Part shown: positions 1-10,346 of the stretch, piece by piece
Numbering within the stretch: position 1 is the stretch's first letter
Layout: each line of letters begins with the position of its first letter
Assembly (NCBI RefSeq): GCF_030551755.1
Contig: NZ_JAUPEC010000002.1
Location: 186,001 to 250,000, forward strand
Length of the DNA stretch: 64,000 nt
Direction: 5' to 3'
Source: Pseudocolwellia sp. AS88
GTDB taxonomy: Bacteria > Pseudomonadota > Gammaproteobacteria > Enterobacterales > Alteromonadaceae
Program-made: the position numbers and the translations under genes
Notes under the pieces: generated by a model
Told to the model about the DNA's origin: nothing
Seen by the model: only the letters and a program-made list of their open reading frames with translations
Database searches by the model: none

Positions 1-59
1 TGAGATACTCCAGCTTCACGCGCTACATCGTAAGATGTTACTTTTTTATTTGTATTCAA
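1..59 (-). CDS. LacI-family transcriptional regulator, N-terminal fragment
   Basis: Only the first 19 codons are inside the window; the gene runs off the left edge. From a TTG start preceded by a GGG-containing ribosome site it encodes VTSYDVAREAGVS, the first helix-turn-helix of LacI-type repressors (family pattern VTIxDVAxxAGVS). It begins 3 nt after the stop of the dehydrogenase gene, so the two are probably cotranscribed, and it may be that gene's local regulator. The start codon and family rest on a short fragment. Confidence 0.6.
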   Translation of the reverse strand, partial: MNTNKKVTSYDVAREAGVS

Positions 60-62
60 TGT

Positions 63-1340
63 TTACCCTTTTTTATATCTTCTCAAGCGAATGTCGGCTT
101 GCTCCTTATGACCCGCAAACCCTTCAATTGCACAAAGTCTTGAACAATATTCGCCAACCACCACTGATGCTTCTTCTGTTACTTTTTGGAATGTACAGGT
201 TTTAATAAATTTACCTACCCATAATCCACCCGTATATCGTGCCGCTTTGCGTGTAGGTAACGTATGGTTGGTACCAATACATTTATCGCCGTAAGATACG
301 TTGGTTTCGGGTCCTAAAAATAAGGCACCAAAATTACGCATGTTGTCTTTGAAGTATGGAATGTTACTTGTCATTACTTGAACATGCTCGAATGCTAAGT
401 CGTTAGCAACTTCAATCATTTCTTCGTATGTGTCGCATACTATAACTTCACCGTGATCTTTCCAAGCGGCACCAGCAACTTCTGCTGTTGGAAGAATCGT
501 TAGCTGGCGTTCTACTTCAGCAATAGTGTCATGGGCTAGCTTTTCACTATTCGTTAATAAAATAGCAGGAGATGTAGGACCATGCTCTGCTTGACCTAAT
601 AAATCAGCCGCACATAATTCACCATCAACACTTTCGTCGGCAATAACTAATGTTTCAGTAGGGCCCGCAAATAAATCTATACCTACTCGACCAAATAGTT
701 GACGTTTAGCTTCAGCAACAAAAGCGTTACCTGGACCAACTATCATATCTACAGGGGCAATCGTTTCTGTGCCAATAGCCATTGCTGCAATTGCTTGTAC
801 GCCACCAAAACAATAAATTTCGTCAGCACCAGCGAGATCCATAGCAACAACAATCGCTGGAGATGGCTTTCCATCAAACGGAGGAGCAGCAGCGATAACG
901 CGTTTTACACCGGCAATTTTTGCGGTAACAACACTCATGTGTGCAGATGCAACTAATGGATATTTCCCACCTGGTACATAACAACCAACACTTTCCATAG
1001 GGATATGTTTATGCCCTAAAATAACGCCAGGCAAGGTTTCTACTTCAACGTCTTTCATTGAATCACGTTGCACTTGAGCAAAGTTACGCACTTGTTCTTG
1101 TGCCCATTTAATATCTTCAATCACACTATCTTCAAGTTCAGCGTAGCAGGCTTTAATTTCTTCTTTTGTTAATTTAAATGACTTCGGATTCCACTTGTCA
1201 AAAGTCTCTGAATATTTTGCTACAGCTTTATCACCGTCTGTTTCGATAGCTTCAATAATATTCTCGACTGTTGTTTTAACTGATTGTAAATAATCCTTTT
1301 TCTCTTCTTCTTGTTTTCCTTTTTTTAAGTATTTAATCAT
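63..1340 (-). CDS. hpsN: HpsN-like sulfopropanediol 3-dehydrogenase (histidinol dehydrogenase superfamily)
   Basis: This 425-residue protein belongs to the HisD superfamily of zinc- and NAD-dependent dehydrogenases that oxidise an alcohol twice to an acid. The HisD catalytic and metal residues are visible: Q250 and H253 (GQAEHG), E318-H319 (FEHVQV), D352 (SYGDK) and H411 (GFAGH). The segment [20 protein letters not shown] with GGLWVGKF matches the HpsN type, which converts 2,3-dihydroxypropane-1-sulfonate to sulfolactate, better than biosynthetic HisD. No his genes are nearby and a LacI-type regulator follows, which fits a catabolic role. Substrate assignment is by family resemblance only; another polyol or sulfonate is possible. 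Confidence 0.65.
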   Translation of the reverse strand: MIKYLKKGKQEEEKKDYLQSVKTTVENIIEAIETDGDKAVAKYSETFDKWNPKSFKLTKEEIKACYAELEDSVIEDIKWAQEQVRNFAQVQRDSMKDVEVETLPGVILGHKHIPMESVGCYVPGGKYPLVASAHMSVVTAKIAGVKRVIAAAPPFDGKPSPAIVVAMDLAGADEIYCFGGVQAIAAMAIGTETIAPVDMIVGPGNAFVAEAKRQLFGRVGIDLFAGPTETLVIADESVDGELCAADLLGQAEHGPTSPAILLTNSEKLAHDTIAEVERQLTILPTAEVAGAAWKDHGEVIVCDTYEEMIEVANDLAFEHVQVMTSNIPYFKDNMRNFGALFLGPETNVSYGDKCIGTNHTLPTRKAARYTGGLWVGKFIKTCTFQKVTEEASVVVGEYCSRLCAIEGFAGHKEQADIRLRRYKKG

Positions 1341-1624
1341 TTTTAATCTCTCAATTTATTAGGGGGAATCTAATTTATGTTATAATGTTATGTCTATATG
1401 ATGAATGAATCCTACTTAAAAATAACTTCGAATGCAATAATTGATTCGAACTCACTTGAGGTCATGATAATGGCTTATCTTGAGTTCAGGTTAACAAGTA
1501 ATAATTATCAATAAGTTGTATTGAGCTTATGTTTTGATGTGATATTTGAAGAAATAAGAAGGTATGGTTGTTATTGAAAAGATCATGCAGAAAATATGAC
1601 GGGAAATAGAAAGAAGAGACAGAA
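1341..1624. other. AT-rich gap between cydAB terminator and hpsN
   Basis: No convincing gene is seen. The right-to-left part next to hpsN must hold its promoter (TATAAT-like stretches near 1380), but no -35/-10 pair stands out. Short degenerate inverted stretches around 1450-1500 are not strong enough to name. Confidence 0.4.
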
Positions 1625-1664
1625 ACAAAAAAGGAGTAAGTCATACAAAGATGATTTACTCCTT
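1625..1664 (-). terminator. Rho-independent terminator of the cydAB operon
   Basis: Arms 1631-1644 and 1651-1664 form a 14-bp stem with one G-U pair around a 6-nt loop. Reading leftward the stem is followed by TTTTTTG. It lies just past the cydB stop. Confidence 0.85.
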
Positions 1665-1702
1665 AGTTATTAATGCCTCAGATCAGATATTCTGAGTTCG
1701 GA

Positions 1703-2701
1703 TTAATGATATCTTAACTCTTGTACCTTGCCCCAAAACACGCGATACGAGAATGCGGTGTAGCTGAAGATCACAGGAACAACAACGATAGCGCCCCACA
1801 AAATAAAGCTTAATGATTCTGGTGCTGAAGCGGCTTCCCAAATAGTCAGTTTGTTAGGCACTATATATGGGAAGAAGCTGAAACCTAAACCAATAAAACA
1901 CAGTAAAAATATTGTTGATGCTGCGGTGAAAGGTATCCAGCAACCTTTGTCATTTTCTGCCGGCAATTTTTTAAGTACAAAAAAGCTGTAAACAAACAAA
2001 CCAAAACAGATCAAAGGTAATGGTAAAAGTAGCAGCATGTTAGGTGTTTCAAACCAGCGGTCAAATACATTAGGGTTAATAATTGGGTTGATCACTGATA
2101 CAGCTAATATGCCGATGAAACAAATTAGCCCTGATTTTTTAGCCCAAGCAACGGCTTGAACTTGTAAGTCACCTTCGGTTTTCATGATTAACCAACATGC
2201 GCCAATGTAAGTGTAAGCAGCAGCTACACCTAAAGCACTTAATAAACTAAAGCTATAGGCAGCAAATGTGCTTTCAAATCCCATTACATACATACCTAAC
2301 ATGTAGCCTTGGCTCATTGAAGCAAGCAGCGAACCTATTTTAAACACTTTGTTCCATGTTGGTTTATGGCTGAATGCAGCTTTAGCTCTAAAATCGAAAG
2401 CCACACCACGCAGCACTAAACTAATCAATAATACAGCAGTAGGTAAATACAGCTCTTTAAATATATAGCTATGGGCAGCAGGAAAGGCGATAAGTAACAA
2501 GCCTATAGCGAGTACTAACCAAGTTTCGTTGGCATCCCAAAAAGGTCCTATCGATGCGATCATGGTATCGCTGTTATCTTCTTGTTTTAGGGGAAGTAAA
2601 ATACCTACCCCTAAATCATAGCCGTCTAAAATAGCGTAAAGAAGAATTGAAAGCCCCATCAAAGCGACAAATACTACGGCAAGTGTGTTAGCTTCAAACA
2701 T
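1703..2701 (-). CDS. cydB: Cytochrome bd quinol oxidase subunit II
   Basis: This is a 332-residue integral membrane protein with about eight to nine hydrophobic helices. It opens with the subunit II pattern in which ILDGYDLGVGILLPL is followed by DANETWLVLA. CydB pairs with CydA to make the inner-membrane bd oxidase that reduces oxygen with quinol electrons without pumping protons. The length fits the shorter CioB-like group (about 335 residues) rather than E. coli CydB (379). Its ATG overlaps the cydA stop by one base, so the two are translationally coupled. No small cydX gene is seen after it; the terminator follows directly. Confidence 0.93.
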   Translation of the reverse strand: MFEANTLAVVFVALMGLSILLYAILDGYDLGVGILLPLKQEDNSDTMIASIGPFWDANETWLVLAIGLLLIAFPAAHSYIFKELYLPTAVLLISLVLRGVAFDFRAKAAFSHKPTWNKVFKIGSLLASMSQGYMLGMYVMGFESTFAAYSFSLLSALGVAAAYTYIGACWLIMKTEGDLQVQAVAWAKKSGLICFIGILAVSVINPIINPNVFDRWFETPNMLLLLPLPLICFGLFVYSFFVLKKLPAENDKGCWIPFTAASTIFLLCFIGLGFSFFPYIVPNKLTIWEAASAPESLSFILWGAIVVVPVIFSYTAFSYRVFWGKVQELRYH

Positions 2702-4065
2702 TATTTGAGTCCTTCTATTGCTGATGTGATAACAGGTTTTGTAATTTCATCATCGCTGATCTCTTCAATCTCAACTGCTCTACCTGCCATTGTGAAAATA
2801 GTATGTAAGTAAGCAATCATTAACACTGTGTATAAGATTAAATATGCAATTAATGATAATCCTACATTTGACGACGCTATATCGGTTGCCGCATCTTTAA
2901 CACTTAATACACCTGTGACTAACCATGGTTGACGTCCTATTTCTGTTACGTACCAGCCAGCTAATGTGGCAACCCAACCTGAGAATGTCATAAACAGTAA
3001 GGTTTTTAATACCCAAGGAGATAGCTCCTTTTTACGCCATAGTTGAATACGTCCTGTCCATGCAACAAACAACATCAGAAAGCCGAGTCCGACCATAATC
3101 CTGAAAGAGAAAAATACAGGCATAACAGGCGGGTGATTACCTTCAAACTCGTTTAAGCCTTTTATCTCACCATTTAAGTCATGAGTTAAAATCAGGCTTG
3201 CCATATTCGGAATGCCTATTTCAAAATGGTTAGTTTTTGCTTCAGCATCCGGTAAGGCGAAAAGTAATAAAGGTGCGCCTTTTTCTGTATGCCAAATGCC
3301 TTCCATTGCAGCAACTTTTTGTGGTTGATGTTCTAGGGTATTTAGGCCGTGAAAGTCACCCACTAATGCTTGTGTTGGCGCTAAAATAGCCGCCACTGTT
3401 AAAGCTATTTTTAAGGTAAGTTTAGGTGCTCGTTTGTCGTCACCTTTTAATAGACGATAAGCACTGATACCGGCAATTAAAAATGAAGCGGTTAACCCAG
3501 ACGCAATTAACATGTGAGTAAAGCGATATGGGAATGATGGGTTAAAAATAATAGCTAACCAATCAACAGGAAAAGCAACACCGTTACGCATTTCATAGCC
3601 TTGTGGTGTGTGCATCCAAGAGTTAAGGGCTAAGATCCAGAATGAAGATAGTGTGGTACCAAAAGCCACGATAAAGGTAGAAAGCGTATGAACACGAGGC
3701 GATACACGATTAATACCAAATAACATAATGCCTAAGAATCCAGCTTCTAAAAAGAAGGCTGTTAGCACTTCATAACCTAATAATGGTCCTGCGATATTAC
3801 CTACAGTTTCCATAAATTTAGGCCAGTTTGTACCAAACTGGAAAGACATGGTAATGCCACTTACCACACCAAGAGCGAAACTTAGCGCAAATATTTTTAC
3901 CCAAAAGCGATAGGCTCGCATCCATACCGGATCATTAGTTTGGACAAATCGTACTTTGAAAAAAAGTAAGAACCAACTTAATGCGATAGTGATAACTGGA
4001 AACAGAATATGAAAACTGATATTAGTCGCAAATTGAATGCGAGATAAAATCAAAGTATCTAACAT
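2701..4065 (-). CDS. cydA: Cytochrome bd quinol oxidase subunit I, short Q-loop type
   Basis: Carries haem and quinol sites of the bd oxidase. Visible residues: H19 (haem b595 ligand), E99 and E107 (GYEVLTAFFLEAGF), H184 and M324 (likely haem b558 ligands), Q-loop K250 and E255 (KVAAMEGIW) and the conserved GRQPW at 377-381. At 454 residues it is shorter than E. coli CydA (522), so the Q-loop lacks the C-terminal insertion, as in cyanide-insensitive (CIO) oxidases. It is first in a two-gene operon with cydB; a GbsR-type regulator gene lies upstream on the same strand behind its own terminator. Confidence 0.94.
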   Translation of the reverse strand: MLDTLILSRIQFATNISFHILFPVITIALSWFLLFFKVRFVQTNDPVWMRAYRFWVKIFALSFALGVVSGITMSFQFGTNWPKFMETVGNIAGPLLGYEVLTAFFLEAGFLGIMLFGINRVSPRVHTLSTFIVAFGTTLSSFWILALNSWMHTPQGYEMRNGVAFPVDWLAIIFNPSFPYRFTHMLIASGLTASFLIAGISAYRLLKGDDKRAPKLTLKIALTVAAILAPTQALVGDFHGLNTLEHQPQKVAAMEGIWHTEKGAPLLLFALPDAEAKTNHFEIGIPNMASLILTHDLNGEIKGLNEFEGNHPPVMPVFFSFRIMVGLGFLMLFVAWTGRIQLWRKKELSPWVLKTLLFMTFSGWVATLAGWYVTEIGRQPWLVTGVLSVKDAATDIASSNVGLSLIAYLILYTVLMIAYLHTIFTMAGRAVEIEEISDDEITKPVITSAIEGLK

Positions 4066-4120
4066 TTTTTACTCCATTAGCCCTATGCAGCACGCTTTGG
4101 GCTGTTGTTAAAACATGTTT

Positions 4121-4155
4121 AAAAAGATCGCTATGGCTTGGTAGCCAATAGCGAT
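4121..4155 (-). terminator. Terminator between the GbsR-type regulator and cydA
   Basis: Arms 4127-4138 and 4143-4155 pair with one bulged base around a TTGG-type tetraloop. Leftward the stem runs into TTTTT. It separates the regulator transcript from cydAB. Confidence 0.7.
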
Positions 4156-4196
4156 AAGGGAGGTTGAGCTGGTTGGTTGTGCTTATAAAATCTTTG

Positions 4197-4742
4197 TTAA
4201 TTGTTCTTCAGTAATTTATCTTTAATATCAATTACTTTACTTACGCCTGCGCCAAGCTTCATCAAGGTATTTAATTTGTCAGGACTCATACTTTGCAGTT
4301 CACTTGCCCAATGGGTAATGGTTTCAAGTAATTCATGTATTTCATGCATTTTTACTTGTGCATATTGTTCTTCTTCATTAGCGGGTTCGTTTAATAAGTT
4401 GTCACGTAATAAAGATAAAGTTGGATCGACTTCACGTTTACGACGTTCTTCAAATACACGTATTGCCATTTCCCAAATAGAACCTGCAGGAGAATAATAT
4501 TCTTTTCGATCTTTTGGCTTATGTTGAACCTGAACAAGTCGCCATGATTGCAATTCTTTAATGCCCATGCTGACATTGCCGCGAGATATATTTAGTGCTT
4601 CAGAAATTTGTATGGCGCTTAATGGCTCTTTGCTGATCACGAGTAGCCCATACATTTGACCAACTGTACGGTTAAAGCCCCAGCGACTGCCCATCTCTCC
4701 GCAGTGCATTACAAATGATTCTATTGTGTCTGTTATTATCAT
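4197..4742 (-). CDS. GbsR/MarR-family transcriptional regulator
   Basis: A winged-helix regulator of the GbsR group (COG1510). Residues 30-95 include IQISEALNISRGNVSMGIKE, a winged-helix recognition pattern, followed by a charged helical C-terminus. I start it at the internal ATG giving MIITDTIESF (181 residues, the family's usual size); an upstream in-frame ATG at 4805 would add 21 residues rich in K and L with no clear ribosome site. It sits directly upstream of cydAB on the same strand, so control of the bd oxidase is a reasonable guess but is not shown by the sequence. Confidence 0.8.
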   Translation of the reverse strand: MIITDTIESFVMHCGEMGSRWGFNRTVGQMYGLLVISKEPLSAIQISEALNISRGNVSMGIKELQSWRLVQVQHKPKDRKEYYSPAGSIWEMAIRVFEERRKREVDPTLSLLRDNLLNEPANEEEQYAQVKMHEIHELLETITHWASELQSMSPDKLNTLMKLGAGVSKVIDIKDKLLKNN

Positions 4743-4999
4743 GATATGTGATTTCTGAAGTTTCAGTAATTTCTGAAAGTTTAAACCTTTGTTGATATAA
4801 ATCAATATTTATTTGAATATTTTTATACTTTATTTCTGCTTTTTTTTTGTTGCATATTGGTGCGTTTTCGTTTGGATATACTTTTTTTGTATAAGTAGTA
4901 AGTACATACCTTTTGCGTCATAAGTGTGCAGTGGTTAGAATGCAGACAATAAAAATATAATAAATAAAACAAATTAAACTCACACTAAAGAGTATCCAC

Positions 5000-7540
5000 A
5001 TGAAAAAACAATTCCATTTACATGCTATTTCTATCGCATTAAGTACTTTATTTGTTGGTTTACCTGCCTTTGCTGAAACAGCAGAAGTGAAAACAGATGA
5101 AGATGTAGAAAAAATCGCTATTTTAGGTTCACGTGTATCAACACGTACGGCAACAGAATCGACTTCTCCTATTGATATTATTACTGGCGAATCACTTACT
5201 AAAGGTGGCTTTAGTGAATTAGGACAAAGCTTACAAGCGAGTGCACCATCGTTTAACTTTAGCCGTACACAAGTTTCTGATGGCTCTGATTTATTTAGAC
5301 CTGCAACTTTACGCGGTCTTCAGCCAGATCAAACCTTAGTATTAATTAATGGTAAGCGTCGTCATAACCAAGCAATTTTTGGTTTAAACGGTACTGTTGG
5401 TGCTGGTGCTGCAGGAACAGATATGAACTCTATTCCAATGACGGCTCTTAAAAATGTACAAATTTTACGTGATGGTGCTGCAGCTCAGTATGGTTCTGAT
5501 GCAATTGCTGGTGTTATCAATTTAGAGTTAAAAAATACAACTAATGAAACCACAGGTTTTGTACAAGCGGGCTCAACAGGTGAGGGCGATGGCGACACAG
5601 TATCTTTTGGTTTAAATACTGGTTTTGATATTGGCACTGAAGGTGGTTTTATTAACCTTTCTGCTGAGTATCGCGATGCTGATGGTACTAACCGAGCTCA
5701 ACGAGATACGGGTGGTAGCTCTACAGTTCCTGCTGGCGAACTGTCTGAAGATGTTCGTTGGATCCAAGGTAACTCGGCTTCAGAATTCACTTCTGTTTTC
5801 TACAATGCCATGCTCCCATTAGGTACTATGGAGTTATATGCCTTTGGTGGTTTTTCAAATCGTACGGCATTAGGAAACGGCTTTTATCGTGACTACAACG
5901 ATCCAGCTAAAAACGTTCCACAAGTTTATGCTGATGGATTTTTGCCAAGAATAGACAACGAAGCTGAAGATCTTTCAACCGCGGTAGGTGTTCGTGGAGA
6001 AATAAATGATGACTGGGACTACGATGTTTCAGCAACTTATGGGCAAAATGATTATGACTTTCATTCGGCAAATACAATCAATGCTTCTTATGCTGCTGAA
6101 TACTTAAGTGCAAACCCTGATGCGACAGACACTGAAATAGCCGCTAACGCTGGACCAACGTCTGGTTATTCTGGTGGTTTTAGATACGACCAGTTAACTG
6201 TTAATGCTGATGTTAATGGTTTTATTGATATTGGAAGAGATGAACCTCTTTATTTAGCTTTTGGTGCTGAGTACCGCGACGAAAACTACTCAATTGTTCC
6301 TGGTGAAGAAGCGTCTTACGCTTGTGGCATAGCTAATCAAGATGTAGCGTTTCCGTCGGTAATCGATGATTCTGTTTTTGCTGAGTGTGGCTTTCAAGCT
6401 TACCCTGGTTTAAGACCTGACGCAGCAAGTAAAGCGGGCAGACACAGTTACGCATTTTATGCTGATGCTGAAGTACAATTAATGGAAGATTGGAATCTTG
6501 GTGCAGCACTTCGTTATGAAGACTTCTCTGATTCAGGCGATAAGTTAATTGGTAAAGTATCAACACGCTTTAACGTAACAGAAAAGTTTGCACTTCGTAG
6601 TGCTATTTCAACAGGTTTTAGAGCACCGTCTCTTCAACAAAGTGCTTATACTGCTTTTACTGCTAACTTAGGTGATGGTGGTGTTTTACTACCTTCGTTT
6701 ACAGCAACTGCGGGTTCTGCCTTCCCATCAGCGTTAGGTGTTGACGGTTTAGACTTAGAAACTTCTAAGAACTTTAGTTTAGGTGCGGTTATTACTGTAT
6801 CTGATGAAATATCAGTAACCATTGATGCTTACCGTGTAGAAATTGACGACAGAATTACTTTAGGCAGCTTACTTAATGCTGATGACGTAGCATTTAATGC
6901 AGATGCTGCAGCGGCATTAGAAGCAACAGGCGCTGTACAAGCTAACTACTTTTCTAACTCAGTTAACTCTATTACTGAAGGTGTAGATATTATTGTTGCC
7001 TACAATACTGAATTGTATTCTGGTGATTTTGGCATTACTTTCGCGGGTAATATTAATGAAACCGAAATTGACAGTGTTAACACGGCTGATGGTGTTCCTG
7101 AGTCGGTAGCGTTAGATGATTTACAGCGTAGCTTTTTAACTGACGGTCAGCCAAAAGAGCGTGCAACGTTAACATTTGATTATGCAAGAGACGCATGGTC
7201 TGCTGTTATTCGAGCTAACTACTTTGGTGAGACTGAAATCACTTATTTCGGTAACGATCATATTGGCTTACCTGGCTTTTTATCTCCAACAGGCGAGTTT
7301 AAACCTACAAGTACGGTTGAATCTGCTGTGTTAATTGATGTGAACTTTGATTATCAAATTAACGAAACCTTTACAGTTTCTGCTGGTATTAATAACCTTT
7401 TTGATAAAACGCCTGACGAATTAGGTCAAGACGAAGCACTTGATTTTATAACTAATGGTGCATTCAAATATCCAGTTAGAGCTTTACCATATGGCTTTGA
7501 TGGTATGAGCTATTACGCACGTTTAAACTTTAGATTTTAA
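5000..7540 (+). CDS. TonB-dependent outer membrane receptor
   Basis: This 846-residue protein has a signal peptide (MKKQFHLHAISIALSTLFV, cleavage near residue 25, AFA-ET), a TonB-box-like KIAILGSRV at about 37-45, and a plug domain with LRGLQPDQTLVLINGKRRH and RDGAAAQYGSDAIAGVINL. A beta-barrel follows and ends in the aromatic strand YYARLNFRF, with NLFDKTP before it. It is an active importer in the outer membrane; the ligand is unknown. Its plug closely resembles the receptor at the right end of the window. It is monocistronic, with two strong hairpins after the stop. No B12 riboswitch or clear Fur box precedes it. Confidence 0.9.
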   Translation: MKKQFHLHAISIALSTLFVGLPAFAETAEVKTDEDVEKIAILGSRVSTRTATESTSPIDIITGESLTKGGFSELGQSLQASAPSFNFSRTQVSDGSDLFRPATLRGLQPDQTLVLINGKRRHNQAIFGLNGTVGAGAAGTDMNSIPMTALKNVQILRDGAAAQYGSDAIAGVINLELKNTTNETTGFVQAGSTGEGDGDTVSFGLNTGFDIGTEGGFINLSAEYRDADGTNRAQRDTGGSSTVPAGELSEDVRWIQGNSASEFTSVFYNAMLPLGTMELYAFGGFSNRTALGNGFYRDYNDPAKNVPQVYADGFLPRIDNEAEDLSTAVGVRGEINDDWDYDVSATYGQNDYDFHSANTINASYAAEYLSANPDATDTEIAANAGPTSGYSGGFRYDQLTVNADVNGFIDIGRDEPLYLAFGAEYRDENYSIVPGEEASYACGIANQDVAFPSVIDDSVFAECGFQAYPGLRPDAASKAGRHSYAFYADAEVQLMEDWNLGAALRYEDFSDSGDKLIGKVSTRFNVTEKFALRSAISTGFRAPSLQQSAYTAFTANLGDGGVLLPSFTATAGSAFPSALGVDGLDLETSKNFSLGAVITVSDEISVTIDAYRVEIDDRITLGSLLNADDVAFNADAAAALEATGAVQANYFSNSVNSITEGVDIIVAYNTELYSGDFGITFAGNINETEIDSVNTADGVPESVALDDLQRSFLTDGQPKERATLTFDYARDAWSAVIRANYFGETEITYFGNDHIGLPGFLSPTGEFKPTSTVESAVLIDVNFDYQINETFTVSAGINNLFDKTPDELGQDEALDFITNGAFKYPVRALPYGFDGMSYYARLNFRF

Positions 7541-7550
7541 TGATTAAAGT

Positions 7551-7583
7551 AGTTTCAATAGCTCATTGGTAGCTATTGAAACT
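7551..7583 (+). repeat. Perfect 13-bp hairpin after the receptor gene
   Basis: AGTTTCAATAGCT pairs perfectly with AGCTATTGAAACT around CATTGGT. It lacks a T-run, so it is more likely a 3'-end stabilising structure than a terminator. Confidence 0.7.
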
Positions 7584-7595
7584 AACGATAGAAAG

Positions 7596-7637
7596 TAAAA
7601 AACGCTCAGCATCATTTAGATGTTTGAGCGTTTTTTA
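7596..7637 (+). terminator. Intrinsic terminator of the TonB receptor gene
   Basis: AAAACGCTCA pairs with TGAGCGTTTT, with an inner CATC/GATG pairing, followed by TTTTTT. The symmetric A and T runs could also stop leftward transcription. Confidence 0.85.
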
Positions 7638-7819
7638 TGTGCTGTTCTTTATTAATCTAAGGGCGCTTTCCTTAATCTAAAACCCTTTAGCTTATGCCCA
7701 ATCTTAATGGCTTAGTACAAAATAAACCTTGCTATTTTTTGCTAGCAGTTGATAATCTCGCCCCAAATAAGTCATATATTTTTATATTTATTTCGTTCAG
7801 CTGAAACGTTAAAAATCAT

Positions 7820-7985
7820 ATTAACTAAGGTTGAAAATAAGAAATAAAACTGGGAATGTGGTGAAAATCCACAACTGTACCCGCAACTGTAAACAGAGCG
7901 ACATACTTACAAATTTGTAAACCACTGAGTTTAACTTGGGAAGGTGTATGTTGAGATGCTGTAAGTCAGGATATCAGGTAAAAAT
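7820..7985 (+). promoter_or_regulatory. Cobalamin riboswitch 1, upstream of cobU-cobQ
   Basis: The core GGGAATGTGGTGAAAATCC, then ACCCGCAACTGT at 7879-7890, matches the conserved cobalamin riboswitch core. ACATAC and GTATGT can pair on either side of the variable arm. The B12 box near 7963 reads AAGTCAGGATATCAGGT, which departs from the usual AGTCAGGAGACCTGCC in its second half. A further hairpin at 8053-8097 (GAACAT/ATGTTC around TTCATCT/AGATGAA) may be the expression platform. High B12 would be expected to lower cobU-cobQ expression. Confidence 0.87.
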
Positions 7986-8176
7986 ATGTGAATAAATACT
8001 AGGTATTAAGTTGATATTAATTAAGCTTAGTATAGGTCGAGCGGGTCTACTCGAACATGTTAATTCATCTGTTTTTCTAATAGATGAAAAATGTTCTGTG
8101 CCTCTTTGTCCTCATACTAATTAAATAATACTAGCGCTAAGTAATACCTAAGTTAACCAATATAAGCGGATTCATT

Positions 8177-8782
8177 ATGGGACAAGTACATTTAATTTTA
8201 GGTGGAGCACGATCGGGCAAAAGTTCGCTTGCAGAACAGTGCGCTAAAAAATTAAACCTACCTGTTACCTATATTGCTACTGCTCAAGCCCTTGATAAAG
8301 AAATGCAAAAGCGAATTGCTTTGCATCAGCAAGATCGCCCACAACAATGGCAAACGTTAGAGTCGCCACTTTTATTAGGCAAAACCATAGACTCACTTGT
8401 TAATGAGACTATAAATAAAACGGTTGATAACACACAAAATGTTGGGCATTGCATTTTAATTGATTGCCTCACGTTATGGCTAACTAACTGTTTATGCCAA
8501 CATGATTTAGCTTATTTCGAGCAAGAAAAACAACAATTATTAGCCTCTCTTATTAATACTCAAAAATACCAAAACCTTCATATTATTTTAGTCAGCAACG
8601 AAGTTGGGCATGGCATAGTTCCTATGGGGGATTTATCGCGTGAGTTTGTCGATCACTCAGGCTGGCTTCATCAGGCCATTGCTGAAGTTGCTGATAAGGT
8701 TGATTTTGTTATGGCAGGTCTACCCCTTTCGTTAAAGTCTGTTACCTCTTTGCAAGCAGAACCAGCACGAGGTGAAATTTAA
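8177..8782 (+). CDS. cobU: Adenosylcobinamide kinase / adenosylcobinamide-phosphate guanylyltransferase
   Basis: CobU phosphorylates adenosylcobinamide and then transfers GMP to give AdoCbi-GDP, the activated form for attachment of the lower ligand. The P-loop GGARSGKSS lies at residues 9-17, followed by [18 protein letters not shown] and [11 protein letters not shown], and [11 protein letters not shown], all CobU hallmarks. At 201 residues the length is normal. It is the first gene after riboswitch 1 and its stop overlaps the cobQ start by one base. cobS and cobT, the usual partners, are not in this window. Confidence 0.95.
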   Translation: MGQVHLILGGARSGKSSLAEQCAKKLNLPVTYIATAQALDKEMQKRIALHQQDRPQQWQTLESPLLLGKTIDSLVNETINKTVDNTQNVGHCILIDCLTLWLTNCLCQHDLAYFEQEKQQLLASLINTQKYQNLHIILVSNEVGHGIVPMGDLSREFVDHSGWLHQAIAEVADKVDFVMAGLPLSLKSVTSLQAEPARGEI

Positions 8783-10275
8783 TGAAAACCATTATGATAC
8801 AAGGCACAACGTCTGATGCAGGTAAAAGTACGTTAGTAGCAGGTTTGTGCCGAGCTTTAGTTAATCAAGGTCATAAAGTTGCGCCATTTAAGCCGCAAAA
8901 TATGGCGCTTAATAGCGCAGTAACCAGTGACGGTGGTGAAATTGGTAGAGCACAGGCTTTACAAGCGATAGCGGCAAAAGTAGAAGCTCGCATCGACTTT
9001 AATCCCATTTTATTAAAGCCGAATAGCGACACTGGCGCGCAAGTGATTGTGCACGGTAAGGCTATTTCTAATATGGAAGCGGGTAAGTATCACGACTATA
9101 AGAAAGTGGCGATGCAAGCAGTGCTTGAGTCACATCAACGTCTTGCCAATGAATTTGAGATCTTAGTGGTTGAAGGTGCTGGCAGCCCAGCTGAAATTAA
9201 CCTACGCGCTCATGATTTAGCAAATATGGGATATGCCGAAGCAGTAGATTGTCCTGTACTTATTGTTGCTGATATTGATAAAGGTGGTGTTTTTGCACAT
9301 TTGTTAGGAACGCTTGCATTATTATCTGAGTCGGAACAAGCACGTGTTAAAGGTTTTATCATCAATCGTTTTAGAGGTGATATTAAACTACTAGAGTCAG
9401 GTTTAACGTGGTTAGAAGAGCGAACAGGAAAACCTGTATTAGGTGTTTTACCTTATTTATATGACTTAGCGTTAGATGCAGAAGATGCTGTGGTGTTAGA
9501 CAATAAAGTGAGCCATGCTAAGGTTAAAATATTTGTGCCTTTGCTACCACATATGAGTAATCATACTGATTTTGATCCTCTACGTTTACAGCCCAATATT
9601 GATCTGCAATACATTAAAATAGGTCAGTCGTTACAAGGTGCTGACTTGATTATTATCCCGGGAAGTAAAAACGTAACTTCCGATCTTAAGTTTTTAAAAG
9701 AGCAGGGCTGGCAGCAAGAAATTAATCAGCATTTACGTTATGGCGGAAAAGTTATGGGTATTTGCGGTGGCTATCAAATGCTAGGTAAAAAGATATTTGA
9801 TCCACTGCATATCGAATCTCAAGTTGATGAAATAGAAGGTTTAGGCTTACTCGACTTTACAACTACTCTTACTCAAGAAAAAACCTTAACACAAGTTACT
9901 GGAGTCATGACCTTAGATGGAAAAACATGTGAATTAAAAGGATATGAAATTCATTGTGGTGTTTCTACAGGCAAAGCTTTAGAGCAGCCTTTATTGCATA
10001 TTCATCACAATGAGCAAATAACAGCTGATGGTTGCATATCCGATGATAAGCAAATAATTGCGACCTATTTACATGGCTTTTTTGATTGCCCAGAGCCAAC
10101 TCAACAAATACTTGATTGGTTAGGTGTGCAAAATTTAGAACAACCCGTTATTGATATAAACCAACATCGAGAAGTGCAATTAGAGCGCTTAGCGGATGTA
10201 TGTGAAGAGCATTTAGCGTTAGATCAAATTCAAAAAATTATTGATGAAGGTGTCGATACAAAGCCTGTTCAGTAA
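8782..10275 (+). CDS. cobQ: Cobyric acid synthase (CbiP/CobQ)
   Basis: This glutamine-dependent amidotransferase amidates the remaining corrin side chains (b, d, e, g) of adenosylcobyrinic diamide to give adenosylcobyric acid. The N-terminal dethiobiotin-synthetase-like ATPase begins [15 protein letters not shown] with [10 protein letters not shown]. The class I glutaminase has its nucleophile at C328 ([10 protein letters not shown]) and a histidine in YLHGFFD near 432. At 497 residues it is full length. It is translationally coupled to cobU. Having this enzyme implies use of corrinoid intermediates earlier than cobinamide. Confidence 0.95.
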   Translation: MKTIMIQGTTSDAGKSTLVAGLCRALVNQGHKVAPFKPQNMALNSAVTSDGGEIGRAQALQAIAAKVEARIDFNPILLKPNSDTGAQVIVHGKAISNMEAGKYHDYKKVAMQAVLESHQRLANEFEILVVEGAGSPAEINLRAHDLANMGYAEAVDCPVLIVADIDKGGVFAHLLGTLALLSESEQARVKGFIINRFRGDIKLLESGLTWLEERTGKPVLGVLPYLYDLALDAEDAVVLDNKVSHAKVKIFVPLLPHMSNHTDFDPLRLQPNIDLQYIKIGQSLQGADLIIIPGSKNVTSDLKFLKEQGWQQEINQHLRYGGKVMGICGGYQMLGKKIFDPLHIESQVDEIEGLGLLDFTTTLTQEKTLTQVTGVMTLDGKTCELKGYEIHCGVSTGKALEQPLLHIHHNEQITADGCISDDKQIIATYLHGFFDCPEPTQQILDWLGVQNLEQPVIDINQHREVQLERLADVCEEHLALDQIQKIIDEGVDTKPVQ

Positions 10276-10346
10276 TTTACGGATAAAACTTAGACACGAC
10301 AATAATTTAGTTGCATATAAAGCACCTTAATATGTTGTCATTACAT

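Noticed and set aside
63-1340. Biosynthetic histidinol dehydrogenase (hisD)
   Set aside because: The fold is shared, but the HpsN-like signature around [20 protein letters not shown], absence of his neighbours and a LacI-type regulator argue for a catabolic dehydrogenase.
1440-1500. Another copy of the MITE-like family
   Set aside because: Only a short AACCTGAACT-like match is present; the rest does not align with copies A-D.
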